DNA of 64,000 bases from Prevotella amnii DSM 23384 = JCM 14753 (GTDB taxonomy: Bacteria > Bacteroidota > Bacteroidia > Bacteroidales > Bacteroidaceae), in contig NZ_KB905273.1 in the NCBI RefSeq assembly GCF_000378745.1, positions 1 to 64,000 of the forward strand. Reading direction: 5' to 3'. Each line of letters opens with the position of its first letter. Position 1 is the first letter of the stretch. Of the stretch, positions 27,398-38,041 are shown piece after piece. A model generated the notes under the pieces. The model was not told the origin of the DNA, did no database searches, and saw only the letters and a program-made list of their open reading frames with translations. A program made the translations under genes and the position numbers.

Positions 27398-27894
27398 TGT
27401 CTATTTTATACACAGATGCATGTTCAAAACTTATATCTTCGGAACGTAAGCCATCTATGTTTAAGTTCCGTAAAGCTGAACGCCTGTGTAGTAAAAAACA
27501 AATAGAACTGCTCTTTGAGGGTGGTGCCAGCAAATCAATGACGGCATTTCCCTTAAGAGCAGTTTTTCGTTTTATACCTAACGAAGCTGTTCAAAACAAT
27601 AAAAAAGCAGAGCTTATCAATAACAACGTTAATACCGTCGATGCTCAGGTACAGCTGCTTATTAGTGTTCCTAAAAAGTTTTTTAAAAGAGCTGTAAAGA
27701 GAAATCGCATAAAACGACAAATACGTGAAGCTTTTAGAAAGAACCGTTCGTTACTTAACACGGTGCTTACCTCTTATAAGGATAAACAGCTACTTATAGC
27801 CATGATATGGCTTGATGATAAGCTATATAGCTCTATTCAGATAGAACAACGTGTGTGCCACTTAATGAAACGTATAGGAGAGGTAGAGATATGA
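27397..27894 (+). CDS. rnpA: Ribonuclease P protein component
   Basis: Basic protein cofactor of RNase P, which trims the 5' end of pre-tRNA. The RNR signature region is [18 protein letters not shown], with the upstream [17 protein letters not shown] at the usual N-terminus. At 165 residues it is longer than E. coli RnpA (119). The in-frame ATG at 27457 ([10 protein letters not shown]) is a possible true start, but the 27397 start overlaps the hemD stop and I keep it. yidD follows with an ATGA overlap, the usual rnpA-yidD pairing. Confidence 0.9.
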   Translation: MSILYTDACSKLISSERKPSMFKFRKAERLCSKKQIELLFEGGASKSMTAFPLRAVFRFIPNEAVQNNKKAELINNNVNTVDAQVQLLISVPKKFFKRAVKRNRIKRQIREAFRKNRSLLNTVLTSYKDKQLLIAMIWLDDKLYSSIQIEQRVCHLMKRIGEVEI

Positions 27895-28166
27895 AATCAT
27901 TAAATGATATAAAAGGCAATTGGATAAAAAAGATTATACACCTTTGTTCGTATAGTCTTTCCATATTATTATGTATACCTATTGTGTTTTATCAACATTT
28001 TATCTCACCATTTACACCACCTTCATGCCGTTTTACACCGTCCTGTTCTGTCTATGCTAAACAAGCTATCATGAAACATGGCCCTATAAAGGGGCTTGCA
28101 TTAGCTATTTGGCGCATCTTACGATGTAACCCATGGGGAGGAAGTGGTTATGATCCAGTACCATAA
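27891..28166 (+). CDS. yidD: Membrane protein insertion efficiency factor YidD
   Basis: Small membrane-associated protein that helps insertase-dependent protein insertion. The Bacteroidota version shows [18 protein letters not shown] and then [13 protein letters not shown], with [14 protein letters not shown] at the end. I use the ATG at 27891, which overlaps the rnpA stop as ATGA and gives 91 residues; a start 36 bases earlier lies inside rnpA and is less likely. Confidence 0.92.
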   Translation: MKSLNDIKGNWIKKIIHLCSYSLSILLCIPIVFYQHFISPFTPPSCRFTPSCSVYAKQAIMKHGPIKGLALAIWRILRCNPWGGSGYDPVP

Positions 28167-28237
28167 CCTAATATTATAATATCCAGACTAATAATAATAA
28201 ATAAAAATTTTGCATATAACCCTAAAACAATAAAGCA

Positions 28238-29536
28238 ATGAAGAACTTTGTAGAAGAACTACGTTGGCGTGGAATGTTGGCACAGATGATGCCAGGTACG
28301 GAAGAGTTTTTAATGAAAGAAATGGTATCAGCCTATTTAGGTACTGACCCAACTGCCGACTCACTGCATATCGGACATCTGTGCGGCATAATGATGTTAC
28401 GCCATTTGCAGCGTTGTGGCCATAAGCCTTACCTACTTGTTGGTGGTGCTACGGGTATGATTGGCGACCCTTCCGGTAAGAGTCAGGAACGCAATTTACT
28501 TGATGCTGATACCTTATACCATAATCAGGAAGCTATAAAAAAACAGGTTAGCAAGTTTTTAGATTTCGATAGTACTGAGCCTAATAAAGCTGAAATGGTT
28601 AATAATTATGATTGGATGAAAGACTTTACCTTTCTCGATTTTGCTCGTACCGTAGGTAAACATATTACTGTAAACTATATGATGGCCAAAGATAGCGTTA
28701 AGCGTAGATTAAACGGTGAGGCTTCAGATGGGCTTTCTTTCACAGAATTTACATACCAACTTCTACAAGGTTACGACTTTCTTTATCAGTATCAGCATTA
28801 TGGCATAAAGTTGCAACTGGGTGGTAACGATCAATGGGGTAACATGACTACTGGTTCTGAACTTATCCGACGTACCCTCGGAAGTGAGGCTGAGGCTTAT
28901 TGTCTCACTTGTCCACTTATAACAAAGGCTGATGGGAAAAAGTTTGGAAAAACCGAAAGCGGCAATATATGGTTAGATCGTAACCGCACTACCCCTTATG
29001 CCTTTTATCAATTCTGGCTCAATGTCTCTGATGATGATGCTGCAAAATATATCAAAATATTTACTTCGCTCGATCAAACTACTATAGAAGCACTGATAGA
29101 AGAGCATAGTGCTGACCCCGGTCGACGTATTCTTCAGCATCGTTTAGCAGAGGAAGTTACTCGTATGGTTCACTCACAAGAGGATCTTGATATGGCTATT
29201 GCTGCATCAAATATCCTCTTTGGCAAAAGTACTAAAGAGAATTTGTTACAGCTTGACGAACAAACCTTTACTGATGTTTTTAAAGATGTACCTCATTATG
29301 AGATAAGCAAAGATGTTTTAGGACAGCCTGCCGTTGAGGTTATGAATCAGGAAGGCATGAATATTTTCCCATCAAAAAGCGAGATGCGCAAACTTGTAAA
29401 AGGAGGAGGAGTAGCTCTCAACAAAGAAAAACTTACTGCTTTCGATCAAGTAATTACAGCTAATGACCTCATAGATGGTAAATATCTTTTAGTGCAAAAG
29501 GGTAAGAAAAATTACTCTTTAATTATTGTAAAGTAA
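28238..29536 (+). CDS. tyrS: Tyrosyl-tRNA synthetase
   Basis: Class I synthetase that charges tRNA-Tyr. HIGH is at 44-47 (SLHIGHLCG), GGNDQWGN marks the tyrosine/ATP site, and the KMSKS loop is KFGKTESGN near residue 233. The C-terminal 70 residues form an S4 RNA-binding domain ([14 protein letters not shown]). The 432-residue length is normal. It lies 71 bases after yidD and may share its transcript. A 23-bp perfect hairpin follows it. Confidence 0.96.
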   Translation: MKNFVEELRWRGMLAQMMPGTEEFLMKEMVSAYLGTDPTADSLHIGHLCGIMMLRHLQRCGHKPYLLVGGATGMIGDPSGKSQERNLLDADTLYHNQEAIKKQVSKFLDFDSTEPNKAEMVNNYDWMKDFTFLDFARTVGKHITVNYMMAKDSVKRRLNGEASDGLSFTEFTYQLLQGYDFLYQYQHYGIKLQLGGNDQWGNMTTGSELIRRTLGSEAEAYCLTCPLITKADGKKFGKTESGNIWLDRNRTTPYAFYQFWLNVSDDDAAKYIKIFTSLDQTTIEALIEEHSADPGRRILQHRLAEEVTRMVHSQEDLDMAIAASNILFGKSTKENLLQLDEQTFTDVFKDVPHYEISKDVLGQPAVEVMNQEGMNIFPSKSEMRKLVKGGGVALNKEKLTAFDQVITANDLIDGKYLLVQKGKKNYSLIIVK

Positions 29537-29553
29537 TAAAATAATATTCACAT

Positions 29554-29604
29554 AATATGCAAACAGGGTATGAAAAATAACTTTTCATACCCTGTTTGCA
29601 TATT
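29554..29604. terminator. Bidirectional terminator, 23-bp perfect stem
   Basis: Arms 29554-29576 and 29582-29604 are perfectly complementary over 23 bases with a 5-base loop, between convergent tyrS and ybeY. T-rich bases inside the stem ends may serve as the U-tract in both directions. Confidence 0.75.
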
Positions 29605-29697
29605 GTTATTACCTACATTAAATGCTTAAAGATTAACTCCTTAAATATAACACTATACTGTTTAAAAAGAAATACATTACACCTTTGAAAGAAATTT

Positions 29698-29755
29698 AAT
29701 CTATTTTTGTGTCATTTTTAACTTATTTTTCTATCAAAAATAATCTATTTTTCAT
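29698..29755. repeat. AT-rich 58-base repeat, copy A
   Basis: Aligns without gaps to 40125-40182, with 44 of 58 bases identical by my count. Shared blocks are CTATTTTTG, TTATTTTT, CAAAAATA and TATTTTT in the same order and spacing. Low complexity makes chance resemblance possible. Confidence 0.4.
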
Positions 29756-29815
29756 AGCTACAGTTATTCCCTTATATACAAAAAATTTATTTTTTTACTT
29801 TTAAAAGATTATATT

Positions 29816-30250
29816 TTACTTTTCTTCTGCTTCCATCTTACGCAGTAATATTAAGGCTTTATTTTCATTATCTTCCATTATTTCACGTTCTCCTGGCCCT
29901 TTATCATTTATACCACACAGATGTAAAATACCATGAATAATAACACGTTCCAATTCGTTTTGGTATGTCTTTTTAAATAGTTCTGCGTTAGTGCGTACAG
30001 TGTCTATAGATATAACAAGATCTCCACTTATTGTGTTTGCCTCATCATAATCAAAGGTAATAATATCAGTGTAGTAATCGTGCTTAAGATATTCATTGTT
30101 TATCTGTAGTATCTTTTCATCATTTACAAACATATAGCCTATATCTCCCGTTTCATAACCATGACTTTTTGCCACTGCTTTTATCCACTTAGATATTAGT
30201 CTTTTCCTTATTTTAGGCATCTTAACGCCTTCAGCACTATATGTTATCAT
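29816..30250 (-). CDS. ybeY: Endoribonuclease YbeY (16S rRNA maturation)
   Basis: Zinc-dependent RNase involved in 16S rRNA 3'-end processing and ribosome quality control. The metal motif is H106-GIL-H110-LCGIND; the third ligand is Asp (D116) where E. coli has His, a change I recall as usual in Bacteroidota. The 144-residue length is typical. It lies 58 bases after coaD on the minus strand. Confidence 0.88.
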   Translation of the reverse strand: MITYSAEGVKMPKIRKRLISKWIKAVAKSHGYETGDIGYMFVNDEKILQINNEYLKHDYYTDIITFDYDEANTISGDLVISIDTVRTNAELFKKTYQNELERVIIHGILHLCGINDKGPGEREIMEDNENKALILLRKMEAEEK

Positions 30251-30308
30251 ATTTTTTTTTATTTTGTTTTTTATAATTTCTTATAAATATAATTATATCT
30301 TATCGTCC

Positions 30309-30761
30309 TTATAATATATATCCATCTGGTATATAAGGCTTAACGTCTTGACCAAAGTGTATTAATTCCCTAACTATACTTGAGCTAATGCTAGATAACG
30401 ATGGCTCTGTAAAAAGTAATATCGTTTCTATTCCACCTATCTGCTTGTTTATATCAGCTTGTTCTCGCTCATATTCAAAGTCTTTTACACTTCGTATTCC
30501 TTTTATTAAATATTGAGCTTGTTCCTTCTGTGCAAAACTTACCGTAAGACCAGCATAGGCTTTTACTTCTATTTTGGGCTCGTTAGCATACAAAATAGCT
30601 ATTTTTTTCACCTTTTCCTCAGATGTCAGCATTGATTTCTTATGTTCGTTTATCCCCACTGCTATCACTATTTTATCAAACAAGGGTAAAGCACGTTGTA
30701 CTATAGACGCATGTCCTATTGTAAAAGGATCAAAACTACCTGCAAAAATACCTATCTTCAT
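30309..30761 (-). CDS. coaD: Phosphopantetheine adenylyltransferase
   Basis: Transfers AMP to 4'-phosphopantetheine in coenzyme A synthesis. The nucleotidyltransferase motifs are GSFDPFTIGH (8-17) and ISSSIVRE (125-132). I use the ATG at 30761 (MKIGIFAG), which gives 150 residues and a match to the family start; the longer frame adds 19 residues across the promoter. It has its own promoter at 30780-30811. Confidence 0.94.
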   Translation of the reverse strand: MKIGIFAGSFDPFTIGHASIVQRALPLFDKIVIAVGINEHKKSMLTSEEKVKKIAILYANEPKIEVKAYAGLTVSFAQKEQAQYLIKGIRSVKDFEYEREQADINKQIGGIETILLFTEPSLSSISSSIVRELIHFGQDVKPYIPDGYIL

Positions 30762-30779
30762 ACACTTTTGATGTTTTTG

Positions 30780-30811
30780 CAAATATACATTAAAATGAGC
30801 AGATAACCAAA
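30780..30811 (-). promoter_or_regulatory. Promoter of coaD
   Basis: Minus-strand TTTG (30811-30808), 20-base spacer, TATATTTG (30787-30780), 18 bases before the ATG. Confidence 0.7.
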
Positions 30812-30889
30812 GAAGCATTATTTAAAAGAATAATAAGCTATAATTAAAAGCCGACGCAGATACATATTTTTACAAACAAAACAATTAGC

Positions 30890-32119
30890 TTATTTATATA
30901 TCAAAGTTATTAGATTATCTTTGTTAAATAAGTCTTTAGCCACAGTCTGAATATCACTAACTGTAATATTATCAATATATTTATATAGCTTTTGAGTATC
31001 CTTTAACATACCATAATGTAAAAATAACTTTCCAAAATCTAACGCATAAGCCTCTCTGTTATCAGCAGCAATACCTATCTGTCCCTTTATTTGCCTTTTT
31101 GCCTTATACAGCTCTTTATCGGTAAGCGGTGCTTCCATTATTTTGTTTAGCTCTTCCCTAATAAGATTTAAACAAGTATCTACATCATGGGAATCGCAAC
31201 CAAAGTATATACTCCATATTCCAGCACTCTCATAAGTAGCCATTGTGCTCTCAACGGTATATACTAATCCGTTTTTCTCTCGCAAACTAAGATTAAGACG
31301 TGCCGACATACCAGGACCTCCTATAATATTATTAAGCAGATAGAGTGGCATATAACGTTTATCATGTATGCTATAAGCATGTGTACCTATCATGACATGT
31401 GTCTGATGTGTATCTTTATTTATTATAATAGGTGATGTTATGCCTTGTGCGTAATGTGGTATAAGCATTGGTGGCTTTACTTTTTTACGCGGTTTTATAT
31501 TAGGAGTATACTTGCTTAATAATGTAACAAGCTGCTTAAATGAGATGTTTCCATAAGCATAAAATATAGCATTATCTGGGCGATAATATTTCTTTGTAAA
31601 GCGTAAAGCGTCTGCTGTAGTAAAACTTCTTACTGTTTTAGCTTCACCAAGTATGGCATGACCTAAAGAATGATGCCGAAAGATAATATTTTCAAACTCA
31701 TCGAAGATAAGTTCTGAGGGAGAATCATTATACAATTCTATCTCATCACAAATAACCTCTACCTCCTTATTTATTTCGTTTTGAGGATAAGTACTATTAA
31801 AAACAATGTCGCTCAACAGATCAATAGCCATTTCTACATATTCATTTAGAATAGCAGAATAATATACCGTTTCGCTTTTTGTGGTATAAGCATTAAGATC
31901 AGCTCCTACATCTTCCAAATAATTAATTATATCGAGTGAGTCTCTGTGCTTTGTACCCTTAAACGTAACGTGTTCACAAAAGTGAGCAAGCCCCTCTTCG
32001 CCTATAACTTCATCTGAAGTTCCTGCATTAATTTCATAACCACAATATACCACATTAGCTTCTGAAGGTAAGTGGATAATGCGCAGTCCGTTATCAAGTG
32101 TTGCTATATTATACTTCAT
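30890..32119 (-). CDS. M16 peptidase, single-unit processing-peptidase type
   Basis: A 409-residue M16 zinc peptidase with no signal peptide, so probably cytoplasmic. The inverted motif is HFCEH (46-50) and the third ligand is likely E126 (ICDEIELY), 76 residues on as in the family. It resembles the alpha/beta processing-peptidase and YmxG group. The substrate is unknown. It is upstream of coaD on the minus strand, separated by 128 bases containing the coaD promoter. Confidence 0.88.
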   Translation of the reverse strand: MKYNIATLDNGLRIIHLPSEANVVYCGYEINAGTSDEVIGEEGLAHFCEHVTFKGTKHRDSLDIINYLEDVGADLNAYTTKSETVYYSAILNEYVEMAIDLLSDIVFNSTYPQNEINKEVEVICDEIELYNDSPSELIFDEFENIIFRHHSLGHAILGEAKTVRSFTTADALRFTKKYYRPDNAIFYAYGNISFKQLVTLLSKYTPNIKPRKKVKPPMLIPHYAQGITSPIIINKDTHQTHVMIGTHAYSIHDKRYMPLYLLNNIIGGPGMSARLNLSLREKNGLVYTVESTMATYESAGIWSIYFGCDSHDVDTCLNLIREELNKIMEAPLTDKELYKAKRQIKGQIGIAADNREAYALDFGKLFLHYGMLKDTQKLYKYIDNITVSDIQTVAKDLFNKDNLITLIYK

Positions 32120-32129
32120 AAGATATATG

Positions 32130-32137
32130 CAAAATTA
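32130..32137 (-). promoter_or_regulatory. -7 element for the M16 gene
   Basis: Minus-strand TAATTTTG, 10 bases before the start codon, so any leader would be very short. No clear -33 box. It faces the PfkB promoter 20 bases away. Confidence 0.4.
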
Positions 32138-32157
32138 GGAAAAAAGAATTAAAAGGC

Positions 32158-32188
32158 TTTGCATTTCCCCTAAATAGCAGTAAATTTG
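32158..32188 (+). promoter_or_regulatory. Promoter of the PfkB kinase gene
   Basis: TTTG (32158-32161), 19-base spacer, TAAATTTG (32181-32188), 73 bases before the ATG. Confidence 0.75.
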
Positions 32189-32261
32189 CATAATAATAAT
32201 GTATTTAGAGTGTGCTTTGTGTTGAGTACGTTGTTAATAAAACATCAAAAATTAAATAGTA

Positions 32262-33194
32262 ATGCGTAAAATAATTGGCATTGGCGAAACTGTTTTAGAT
32301 ATTATTTTTAAGGACAGTAAGCCCATAGAAGCTGTACCTGGAGGTTCCACTTTTAATGCTATCACCTCTTTAGGTAGGTGTGGTGTAAGTGTGTTTTTTA
32401 TATCCGAGGCAGGTGATGACAGAGTGGGGCGTTACATTTTAAGCTTCCTTAAAGATAATGGAGTGGACACAGGGAATGTAAATATGTCTAATGGGTTTAA
32501 ATCGTCTTTATCACTTGCTTTTCTCAACGAGCATAATGATGCTGAATATATCTTCTATAAAGATGAGGCATATAATCAGCTCGATTTCAAACTTCCTGAC
32601 ATTCAAGCTGACGATATTATCCTTTTTGGGTCATATTACGCCGTTAACCCTATGCTTAGAGCTCAAATAGTAAGTTTGCTTGATTATGCACGCAGAAAAA
32701 AAGCTATTATCTATTATGATGTAAATTTTCGTCCATCACATCGTGATGAAGTAATAAAAATAACACCAAACCTGCTCGAAAATTTCGATTACGCAGATAT
32801 TGTAAGAGGTAGTAAAGAAGACTTTGAAACATTATACAAGCTAACTGATGGCGAAAAAGTATTCAACTCTTATATCTCCTTTTATTGTAAACGTTTTATT
32901 TATACACAAGGAGCTAACCCTATAGAGGTGCGCGGTGATCATAATTTTGCAAAGTCATACCCCGTAATAAGTAGCAATATTGTAAGTACCGTTGGTGCTG
33001 GAGACAACTTTAATGCTGGTTTTATCTATGGCTTACTTAAATATCACATTACAAAAGACATTTTAGATAAAGGCTTAACAGAAGAACAATGGGACGCATT
33101 AGTAGCTTGCGGACAACGTTTTTCTGAAGAAGCATGTAAAGGGATATTCAATTATGTGAGCAAAGACTTTGGCAAAAAGATGCAAATAAAATAA
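32262..33194 (+). CDS. PfkB family carbohydrate kinase (fructokinase-like)
   Basis: A 310-residue ribokinase-fold sugar kinase. The first PfkB signature is PGGSTFNAITSLGRCG (26-41) and the second contains the anion hole and catalytic Asp in TVGAGDNFNAGF (about 244-255). Fructose is a likely substrate by family resemblance, but other sugars or nucleosides cannot be excluded. It precedes the flavodiiron gene by 41 bases; the two may share a transcript without a known functional link. Confidence 0.85.
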   Translation: MRKIIGIGETVLDIIFKDSKPIEAVPGGSTFNAITSLGRCGVSVFFISEAGDDRVGRYILSFLKDNGVDTGNVNMSNGFKSSLSLAFLNEHNDAEYIFYKDEAYNQLDFKLPDIQADDIILFGSYYAVNPMLRAQIVSLLDYARRKKAIIYYDVNFRPSHRDEVIKITPNLLENFDYADIVRGSKEDFETLYKLTDGEKVFNSYISFYCKRFIYTQGANPIEVRGDHNFAKSYPVISSNIVSTVGAGDNFNAGFIYGLLKYHITKDILDKGLTEEQWDALVACGQRFSEEACKGIFNYVSKDFGKKMQIK

Positions 33195-33235
33195 AATTTA
33201 ATACAGAAATATAAGAATAAAATTTAATATAATAT

Positions 33236-34426
33236 ATGAAAGAAATCGCTAACAAAGTGTATTATGTAGGTGTAAACGACCGCCATAAAACTCATTTTGA
33301 GGGACTTTGGCCACTTCCATACGGTGTAAGTTATAACTCATATTTAATAAAAGACAAAAATAAGATTTGCTTAATAGATACAGTAGAAGTAGACTTTTTT
33401 ATGCAATTCTTAAATAATTTGCGAGAAGTTATTGGCGATTCTCCTATTGATTATGTAGTCATTAATCATATGGAACCTGACCATTCAAGCTCTTTAGCTT
33501 TACTTAAAAAGTATTATCCCGAAATAAAATTAGTGGGTAATAAGAAAACTTTTGAAATGGTAGCAGGATTTTATGGTATAAAAGAAGATACTCTTGAGGT
33601 GAAAAATGGCACATCTTTATCTCTTGGAGATTATACATTGAAATTTTATCTAACACCTATGGTACATTGGCCAGAGACAATGGTAACATGCTGTGAAGGA
33701 CCTTCTAATTTCCTTTTCACGGGAGATGCTTTCGGTGCTTTTGGTGCTTTAAATGGTGCTATAGTAGATGATGACATGGATACAGAGATGTGGTGGGACG
33801 AAATGGTGAGATATTATTCTAACATTGTTGGAAAGTATGGACTACAAGTGCAGAACGCTTTAAAAAAGATAGCAGAGCTTTCCATTGAATATATATGCTC
33901 TACACATGGTCCTGTTTGGCATAAAGAGGCGAATAAAGTGATAGAAATATACGACCATTTATCTAAATATGAAACAAATAATGGTTTAGTTATTTGCTAT
34001 GGATCTATGTATGGTAACACTGAACAAATGGCAGAACTTATAGCAGAAGGAGCTTCTAAAACCGGATTAAAAACCATCAAAATACATAATGTTTCTAAGA
34101 TACATCATAGTTATATTATAAAAGATATATTTAAATATCGTGGACTTATTATGGGCGCACCTACATATAATGCTGGTATTTTCCATGATATGGAATCGCT
34201 TTTGAGCGAGATTGAAAATCGTGATATTAAGAATCATTACCTTGGTTACTTTGGTTCGTTTGCATGGGCACAGAAGAGTGTAAAAATACTTGATGCTTGG
34301 GCAGAAAAAAACAAATACTTTGAAGTAGTGGGAGAGCCTGTTACTATGAAACTTGGAATTAGCCCAGAAATAAGAGAAAAATGCTTAAACTTAGGCAAAG
34401 AAATGGCTAATAGATTATTAAACTAA
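33236..34426 (+). CDS. Flavodiiron protein (FprA family)
   Basis: A 396-residue enzyme that reduces oxygen or nitric oxide to protect anaerobes. The N-terminal metallo-beta-lactamase-like domain carries diiron ligands H78, E80, D82 and H83 (HMEPDH), with later ligands in MVHWPETM, TGDAFGAFG and STHGPVW. A C-terminal flavodoxin domain starts near 253 with the FMN loop GSMYGNTEQM. Length and domain order match class A flavodiiron proteins. A terminator hairpin follows. Confidence 0.92.
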   Translation: MKEIANKVYYVGVNDRHKTHFEGLWPLPYGVSYNSYLIKDKNKICLIDTVEVDFFMQFLNNLREVIGDSPIDYVVINHMEPDHSSSLALLKKYYPEIKLVGNKKTFEMVAGFYGIKEDTLEVKNGTSLSLGDYTLKFYLTPMVHWPETMVTCCEGPSNFLFTGDAFGAFGALNGAIVDDDMDTEMWWDEMVRYYSNIVGKYGLQVQNALKKIAELSIEYICSTHGPVWHKEANKVIEIYDHLSKYETNNGLVICYGSMYGNTEQMAELIAEGASKTGLKTIKIHNVSKIHHSYIIKDIFKYRGLIMGAPTYNAGIFHDMESLLSEIENRDIKNHYLGYFGSFAWAQKSVKILDAWAEKNKYFEVVGEPVTMKLGISPEIREKCLNLGKEMANRLLN

Positions 34427-34436
34427 AATATTAAAA

Positions 34437-34489
34437 AGAAAGGATTAAAAGCTTACGAACTGTAAACAACTATACTTTTAATTCTTTCT
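34437..34489 (+). terminator. Terminator after the flavodiiron gene
   Basis: AGAAAGGATTAAAAG (34437-34451) pairs with CTTTTAATTCTTTCT (34475-34489) over 15 bp with one G-U pair and a 23-base loop, followed by CTTT. Confidence 0.6.
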
Positions 34490-34713
34490 CTTTACATTTA
34501 TATCTATATTAGTTTAATAACAAACTGGTGAATCATCTATAATATCTTTCTTTTTTTCCTAAAAATCAACTTTGAATAATAACATATAGCTTGCACTTAT
34601 ATATTCTTTTTTATATTAATACTTTACCTTATATTCATATATTGTGCAAACCTTTTCATTTTAAAGTTATTACTTTTCTTTTATAACATAGAGTAAAATA
34701 TGTATCTTTTGTT

Positions 34714-34721
34714 TATCTTTG
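34714..34721 (+). promoter_or_regulatory. -7 element for the GH97 gene
   Basis: TATCTTTG, about 65 bases before the ATG. No exact -33 box. Confidence 0.5.
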
Positions 34722-34755
34722 TAGTATCCTAAATAAAATAAGGTTGAAAGAATAA

Positions 34756-36921
<2,166 letters not shown>

Positions 36922-36941
36922 TATAAAGCGTAATATAAATA

Positions 36942-36987
36942 TTAAACGCCTGAAAACATATTGTTTTTAGGCGTTTAATTCTTTTTA
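36942..36987 (+). terminator. Terminator after the GH97 gene
   Basis: Arms 36942-36958 and 36962-36978 pair over 17 bp with one G-U pair and a 3-base loop, then TTCTTTTTA. Confidence 0.85.
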
Positions 36988-37067
36988 TACCTCTTATAGT
37001 TCCTTTATAGCAAGATGATAAGATAATAATTTTATATATAGATTAAGAACTATTTATACATGTTTCT

Positions 37068-37098
37068 TTTGTGCTAATGAATAATTTACTTAATTTTG
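37068..37098 (+). promoter_or_regulatory. Promoter of nagB
   Basis: TTTG (37068-37071), 19-base spacer, TAATTTTG (37091-37098). The transcript would have a leader of about 95 bases. Confidence 0.75.
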
Positions 37099-37199
37099 TA
37101 AAGAAAATAAGCACATAATTCTATTTAGAATATACATTGTTATAATGTATTTTCTAAGGAAGAAAAATTATAAATTACCTAAATTATTTCTTTATTAGT

Positions 37200-37991
37200 A
37201 TGAGACTAATTATTGAGCAAGATGTTTCTAGCCTATCGCAATGGGCATCTGAGTATGTTATCAAACGTATTAATTCCGCTCAGACAACTGCGGAAAAACC
37301 TTTTAAACTGGGGCTCCCCACAGGTTCTTCACCATTAGGAATGTATAAAAATTTGGTTAAGGCTTATCAGGAAGGTCGTGTTTCTTTTGCCAATGTAATC
37401 ACTTTTAACATGGACGAGTATGTAGGTTTACCTGAGGAACACCCCGAAAGTTATCATTCTTTCATGTTTTCTAACTTCTTTAATCATATAGACTGCCCAA
37501 GAGAGAATATTCATATTCTTAACGGTAATGCAGAGAATTTGGAAGACGAGTGTAACCGTTATGAAGAAATGATAGCTCAAGCAGGTGGTATAGATCTCTT
37601 TATTGGTGGTATAGGTCCTGATGGTCATATTGCTTTTAATGAGCCAGGTTCATCGTTAGTATCTCGTACTCGTGTTAAAACTCTAACACAAGACACTATC
37701 ATTGCTAATGCTCGTTTCTTTGACAATGATATAACTAAAGTTCCAAAACATGCTTTAACAGTAGGTGTAGGTACTGTAATGGACGCTAAAGAGGTGCTCA
37801 TTCTTGTTAATGGTCATAATAAGGCACGTGCTTTGCAAGCTGCAGTAGAAGGTGGTGTAACACAAATGTGGACAATCAGTGCTCTTCAGTTACATCAACA
37901 TTCTGTTATTGTATGCGATGAAGCAGCTACTGACGAATTAAAGGTAAGCACTTACCGCTACTTTAAAGACATTGAATCAAAAAATTTATAA
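37200..37991 (+). CDS. nagB: Glucosamine-6-phosphate deaminase
   Basis: Converts glucosamine-6-phosphate to fructose-6-phosphate and ammonia. All key residues fall at the E. coli numbers: D72 and E73 (FNMDEYVG), D141, H143 and E148 ([14 protein letters not shown]). The 263-residue length is standard. A NagB-like/PIG-L fusion gene follows after 50 bases on the same strand, probably in one operon, so this gene supplies the true deaminase activity. Confidence 0.95.
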   Translation: MRLIIEQDVSSLSQWASEYVIKRINSAQTTAEKPFKLGLPTGSSPLGMYKNLVKAYQEGRVSFANVITFNMDEYVGLPEEHPESYHSFMFSNFFNHIDCPRENIHILNGNAENLEDECNRYEEMIAQAGGIDLFIGGIGPDGHIAFNEPGSSLVSRTRVKTLTQDTIIANARFFDNDITKVPKHALTVGVGTVMDAKEVLILVNGHNKARALQAAVEGGVTQMWTISALQLHQHSVIVCDEAATDELKVSTYRYFKDIESKNL

Positions 37992-38041
37992 TTTATAAAA
38001 AAACAAACACAAGATAAAAGCAATAAGAAAGGAAGTGATTT

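Noticed and set aside
27345..27533. Minus-strand open frame over the hemD-rnpA junction
   Set aside because: Antisense to coupled genes; no motif.
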